The position numbers were made by a program, and so were the translations under genes. The notes under the pieces are model-generated. The model worked only from the letters and a program-made list of their open reading frames with translations. It did not search any database and was not told the origin of the DNA. This document shows, one piece after another, positions 5,764-8,344 of a stretch of 8,344 nt of DNA (position 1 is its first letter; each line of letters opens with the position of its first letter). The DNA is from Thermoplasmatales archaeon ex4484_36 (lineage in GTDB: Archaea > Thermoplasmatota > Penumbrarchaeia > Penumbrarchaeales > EX4484-36), in NCBI GenBank assembly GCA_002254765.1, contig NJDV01000025.1, forward strand, positions 1 through 8,344, in the 5' to 3' direction.

Positions 5764-5772
5764 TTTAAATCT
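5764..5772 (-). promoter_or_regulatory. TATA-like box for the TPR gene
   Basis: AGATTTAAA on the - strand, centred about 38 bases before the ATG at 5730, overlaps the stop codon of csl4 (5765-5767). The predicted start near 5742 leaves a leader of about 12 bases carrying GGTGATC. Confidence 0.45.
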
Positions 5773-6349
5773 TTCTGGACCTCACGTTTCCGCTGCCGTA
5801 ATCGCTCGCCAGTTTCCTGCGGAAGGTGGCCTCGCAGCTGGGGCAGATGAGCATGTTCTGGGCCTTTCTCTGAAGAACCACTCCACACTCCGGGCATCGT
5901 GCTAGGATGACCCCCAGGTCGGGACCTGCCATGGTCAGCCTCACCGCCGGCCTTGCCATGAGCACCCTGGCCCTCACGAAGTCGTTGATCCTTATGGCGT
6001 CTCTTATGGAGGGGACGTATCCCTCCGAAATCTTACTTATGTGGACTATGCCCTTTCTCTCCCCGGAGATCTCTCTCTCCTTCCCCACAACTTTAAGTAT
6101 CTCCAAAGACGCCATGGAGCTCTTCACGTCCGTAACCCGCCCCACAACCTTCTGTCCCACCCTCAAGAAGAGGGGCGTTGAGGTCACTGGAACGATCTTC
6201 ACCATCATCCTCTCGGTGTCCCTGACCACCCTCCCCATTATGGCGGAGTAGAGGTTTCCCTCCTCCTCGTAGACCCCATAGCCCGATATGAACTCCTCCG
6301 CGGTAGCCAGGAAGTCCCCGGGGAAGACTATCTCGCTTTCCTTCTCCAT
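5765..6349 (-). CDS. csl4: Exosome RNA-binding subunit Csl4
   Basis: The 194-residue product is the Csl4 cap protein of the archaeal exosome, which binds RNA and helps feed it to the Rrp41-Rrp42 core for 3'-5' decay and tailing in the cytoplasm. Three parts appear in the expected order. The N-terminal domain has the diagnostic VFPGD at 8-12. A central S1 RNA-binding domain spans about 64-142 (VGQKVVGRVTDV, GIVHISKI). A C-terminal zinc ribbon follows, with C152, C155, C169 and C172. Length is typical (about 180-200). It starts three bases after the RNA methylase stop, so it is the last gene of a three-gene operon with that methylase and a tRNA thiolase. The start at 6349 leads directly into the family N-terminus. 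Identification is secure. Confidence 0.95.
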   Translation of the reverse strand: MEKESEIVFPGDFLATAEEFISGYGVYEEEGNLYSAIMGRVVRDTERMMVKIVPVTSTPLFLRVGQKVVGRVTDVKSSMASLEILKVVGKEREISGERKGIVHISKISEGYVPSIRDAIRINDFVRARVLMARPAVRLTMAGPDLGVILARCPECGVVLQRKAQNMLICPSCEATFRRKLASDYGSGNVRSRKI

Positions 6350-6352
6350 TCC

Positions 6353-6964
6353 CTATCGCCTCTTGAATATGAGGAGAAGGCTCTCGATCTCCGCCTTCTC
6401 CCTTGTGTGGAAGCGGAAGCGGTATCTTAAGGGCATTATATATTTCTTTTCCCCCACCATCTGGAAGCCCCTGCGCTGCATGAAGGAGATGGTGAAGCTG
6501 CGGGAGGGGGCGTTGGCGATGGTGTATACAGTTCCGGAGAGCTGTGAGGCTCTCTCCAGGAAGGGCCTGTCTGCCCCCCTCCTCTGGGCGCCGAAGGGAG
6601 GGTTCATGATGACAGTGTCGAACTCCGGCAGGGGTGTGCTACTGGCATCCCCCAGGATAAAGGCGACCCCGGGGAGGTCCGCAGGGACTCTTCTGAGATT
6701 TATGTGGGCGGTGTGTATGGATAGGGGATCTATGTCCACACCCACCACTTTGGAGGCCCCAAGAAGCGCTGCCCCGATGGTGAAGACCCCCGTGCCGCAA
6801 CCCAGGTCCAGAACTCTCCGCCCCTCTATGTCCCCGCTCATCCGGGCGGTGTGAAGGACGTCAGAGGCCACCGCCGCAGGGGTGGTGTACTGCTCCAGGG
6901 CGGGGCTGGGTGAAGGATGGTCAAGGAGGGCCTCAAGGAGAATCTCAAGCTCCTTTTTTCTCAT
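6353..6964 (-). CDS. METTL5-like RNA N6-adenine methylase (COG2263 type)
   Basis: The 203-residue product is a Rossmann-fold, S-adenosylmethionine-dependent methylase. The N-terminal LEQYTTP (23-29) is the signature of the archaeal family related to human METTL5. Motif I reads VLDLGCGTG (51-59). GVDIDP (75-80) and GDAS (105-108) follow. The catalytic NPPFG (121-125) indicates methylation of an amino group of adenine. METTL5 makes m6A in the small-subunit rRNA with the help of Trm112; by family, an rRNA target is likely here, but the exact site is an inference. Its start overlaps the end of the tRNA thiolase by 20 bases and its stop lies three bases before csl4, so the three genes are translated together. 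Length is normal and no motif is missing. A HemK/PrmC-type protein methylase is less likely because of the EQYxTP start. Confidence 0.88.
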   Translation of the reverse strand: MRKKELEILLEALLDHPSPSPALEQYTTPAAVASDVLHTARMSGDIEGRRVLDLGCGTGVFTIGAALLGASKVVGVDIDPLSIHTAHINLRRVPADLPGVAFILGDASSTPLPEFDTVIMNPPFGAQRRGADRPFLERASQLSGTVYTIANAPSRSFTISFMQRRGFQMVGEKKYIMPLRYRFRFHTREKAEIESLLLIFKRR

Positions 6965-7871
6965 ATATCTCCCTCTTCAGTTCGCATACCTTGCAGACCT
7001 TTCCCACGGTGGGCCTTCCGCACACCTCACAGGCCCTCAAGGGTTCATGGAGGCTCCTCTCAAGGAGGGCGGGGAGCACCTCCCGGTGGAACTTCACTAT
7101 TCTGTGTCTTGTCCCTGCAGCGGCGTCCTCCATCCTCTCCAGGATCTCCCTGTACAGCCCCCGGTGGGCTCTCACAGCGTAGGGGCACTCCTCGTGTTGA
7201 ATCTCAAGGTTATTCAATATGGCGTAGAGGAGGCTCTCCTTCTCCGGTATCTGTATCATGGGCAGTATCCTGGGCACAAAGCCCTCTCTGACCCTGGAGT
7301 GGGGCCCCAGGCGGATGAGCTTCTTAACATCCGCTGTGAAGATGTTCATGAGGACAGACTGGGCGAAGTCGTCAAGGGTGTGGCCCAGGGCGAGGTAGTC
7401 CGCCCCAGCCGAGAGGGCGGCCTCGTTGAGGAGGCGCCTTCTGAAGACACCGCAGTATGTGCACGGCCCCCGGGGAGGCTGAAGAGAGACCATCTCATCC
7501 AAGGTGAGCCCCAGCTCCTCCTTGAAGCTGACTGTAACGTGCTCGATGCCCAGATTCTTTGTGAGTCTCTTAGCAATCTGAAGGCTTATGTCCCTGTATC
7601 CGGCTATGCCCTCGTCAACGGTTATCGCAGTGAGCTCTATATCCTCCCTCTCGCGGAAGACCCTCTTGAGGAGGTGAAGAAGCACCGAGGAGTCCTTTCC
7701 CCCTGAGAGGGCAACCGCTATCCTCTTTCCCCTCTTGAACTCACCCTGCCTTCTCAGCTCCTGCTTGAACCTTGTAAGGACGCTCTCCTCAAAGTGCCTC
7801 TCGCAGAGGCTCTGCCCGCTGTAGGGCTGGTATATCACCGCATCCCTGCCGCACTTTGAGCACTTGACCAT
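6945..7871 (-). CDS. tRNA 2-thiolation enzyme of the TtuA/NcsA (Ncs6) family
   Basis: The 308-residue product is an ATP-pyrophosphatase that activates a uridine of tRNA by adenylation and replaces its 2-oxygen with sulfur, usually from a ubiquitin-like sulfur carrier. The N-terminal zinc finger uses C4, C7, C23 and H26. The PP-loop is SGGKDSS (56-62). GHTLDD (163-168) is the second nucleotide-binding motif. The [4Fe-4S] cysteines are C137 and C140 (CTYCG) and C229 (ECPY). A C-terminal zinc finger uses C281, C284, C293 and C296. All expected parts are present. The sequence looks like the archaeal TIGR00269 group; whether it modifies U34 (Ncs6 role) or U54 (TtuA role) cannot be told. GGAGGGG precedes the ATG at 7871. 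It is the first gene of the operon with the RNA methylase and csl4. No sulfur-carrier gene lies in the window. Confidence 0.92.
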   Translation of the reverse strand: MVKCSKCGRDAVIYQPYSGQSLCERHFEESVLTRFKQELRRQGEFKRGKRIAVALSGGKDSSVLLHLLKRVFREREDIELTAITVDEGIAGYRDISLQIAKRLTKNLGIEHVTVSFKEELGLTLDEMVSLQPPRGPCTYCGVFRRRLLNEAALSAGADYLALGHTLDDFAQSVLMNIFTADVKKLIRLGPHSRVREGFVPRILPMIQIPEKESLLYAILNNLEIQHEECPYAVRAHRGLYREILERMEDAAAGTRHRIVKFHREVLPALLERSLHEPLRACEVCGRPTVGKVCKVCELKREIYEKKGA

Positions 7872-7893
7872 CGCCCCTCCAAAAGGTTTTGCG

Positions 7894-7903
7894 TATTAAA
7901 TCT
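7894..7903 (-). promoter_or_regulatory. TATA-like box near the tRNA thiolase start
   Basis: AGATTTAATA on the - strand is centred about 27 bases before the ATG at 7871. It resembles the TPR promoter (both contain AGATTTAA) but lies about ten bases closer, which would make the mRNA nearly leaderless and drop the GGAGGGG at 7874-7880. The distal TATAAAAAG (- strand, 7938-7946) is an alternative that would give a leader of about 45 bases. Confidence 0.3.
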
Positions 7904-7938
7904 AACTCCTTTACAGCCCTGGGTGAGTGAAAGAAATC

Positions 7939-7946
7939 TTTTTATA
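7939..7946 (+). promoter_or_regulatory. TATA-like box for the PKD-domain gene
   Basis: TTTTTATA lies 35-42 bases before the ATG at 7981, with AAGGTGA at 7969-7975 as the Shine-Dalgarno. The predicted start near 7968 gives the same short-leader arrangement seen elsewhere in the window. Read on the other strand, the site is also a fair TATA box for the divergent thiolase operon. Confidence 0.45.
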
Positions 7947-7980
7947 GCGGCAAAACAATATTTCAGTTAAGGTGAACTGT

Positions 7981-8344
7981 ATGATGAGGACAAAGCTCAT
8001 TCTCATTATACTCTCTGTAGCCGTTCTGGTGTTGGCCGCCCTCTTTTTTGTCTCTCCCCCCGGGCTCATAAAAAGTGGGGGTGAGAAGAAGCTCAGAAGA
8101 AGCTCTTCCCGCGCATATCCTGGGACGATGATGACGTAAGGGCGGGGGAGAGTGTGAACTTCACCCTCTCAGGGGTACCTGAGGGGTCCAATGTCACATG
8201 GACCTTCACCGATATCAGCTGGAACTCGGGGAACTTCACAATGTATGGCATTAGAGTGAATGTTGTGTTTGTATTCTCAGCGGTGTACAGGGTAGAAGCC
8301 GTGGTGAGAGAGGGGGAGAAGGAGGGGAGGGATTCGGCTGAGGT
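7981..8344 (+). pseudogene. Membrane-anchored or secreted PKD/Ig-like domain protein, frameshifted and partial
   Basis: From ATG 7981 (preceded by AAGGTGA) the frame encodes a short basic start (MMRTK), then a hydrophobic stretch of about 20 residues that is a signal peptide or membrane anchor. The frame ends in TAA at 8137-8139, giving 52 residues. An 11-bp tandem duplication at 8084-8105 causes the shift. With one copy removed the frame stays open to the window edge. The restored part reads KKLFPRISWDDDDVRAGESV and then a beta-sandwich pattern with VTWTF, a D, and FSAVYRVEAVV, like a PKD or similar Ig-like domain in archaeal surface proteins. Such domains act outside the cell in adhesion or stalk roles; the function of this one is unknown. 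The gene continues beyond the window. Confidence 0.6.
8084..8105 (+). repeat. Perfect 11-bp tandem duplication causing a frameshift
   Basis: AGAAGAAGCTC occurs twice head to tail (8084-8094 and 8095-8105) with no mismatch. Eleven is not a multiple of three, so the downstream domain is put out of frame. With one copy, codons run EKKLFPRIS and the frame stays open to the window end. Confidence 0.88.

Noticed and set aside
6288..6854. A 188-codon open frame on the + strand opposite the methylase and Csl4 start
   Set aside because: It crosses two well-identified genes on the other strand and shows no recognisable protein pattern.
6882..7706. A long open frame (274 codons) on the + strand opposite the tRNA thiolase
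   Set aside because: The - strand frame has every motif of a thiolase. The opposite frame has no family pattern and is the usual by-product of GC-rich codon use.
1..8344. CRISPR arrays, insertion sequences, tRNA or rRNA genes, toxin-antitoxin or other defence modules
   Set aside because: None of the diagnostic repeats, transposase motifs, RNA folds or gene pairs could be found on either strand. The window is mostly housekeeping genes plus a damaged metal-uptake operon.

Overview
The window reads as archaeal, most likely euryarchaeal and possibly Thermoplasmatota-like; the lineage is an inference. Four things support this. It carries an archaeal exosome Csl4 subunit, an archaeal METTL5-type RNA methylase and a TIGR00269-like tRNA thiolase. 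It favours AGG and ATA codons. Several start sites pair a TATA-like box 36-40 bases upstream with a GGTGAT-type Shine-Dalgarno close to the ATG. The DNA is GC-rich (roughly 55-60% by eye), except for the first ~190 bases, which are AT-rich.

Left part, + strand (about 150-2920): a high-affinity metal-uptake operon encodes a DtxR/MntR-like repressor, a ZnuA/TroA-type binding protein, a ZnuC-type ABC ATPase and a ZnuB-type permease. Only the permease looks fully intact. The repressor is frameshifted by a perfect 14-bp tandem duplication. The ATPase has lost its start and Walker A motif and is fused in frame to the binding-protein gene. It is broken again just after the Q-loop. Endonuclease IV (2970-3812) follows and keeps all nine metal ligands.

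Middle and right, - strand (3813-7871): read in transcription order, a tRNA 2-thiolation enzyme overlaps an RNA N6-adenine methylase, which is followed three bases later by Csl4. This is a compact RNA modification and decay operon. Two more genes on the same strand, an 11-repeat TPR protein and a four-helix membrane protein of unknown function, appear to have their own promoters, each placed over the stop codon of the upstream gene.

Right edge, + strand (7981-8344): a divergent gene encodes a membrane-anchored or secreted protein with a PKD/Ig-like domain. It is cut by the window edge and frameshifted by a perfect 11-bp tandem duplication.

I see no new defence or mobile system. The most notable signal is two out-of-frame perfect tandem duplications (14 and 11 bp), each about 85-105 bases into its gene and each restoring a sensible protein if one copy is removed, together with two deletions in the ATPase gene. 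They may be real decay, reversible phase-variable switches, or assembly errors; sequence alone cannot decide.
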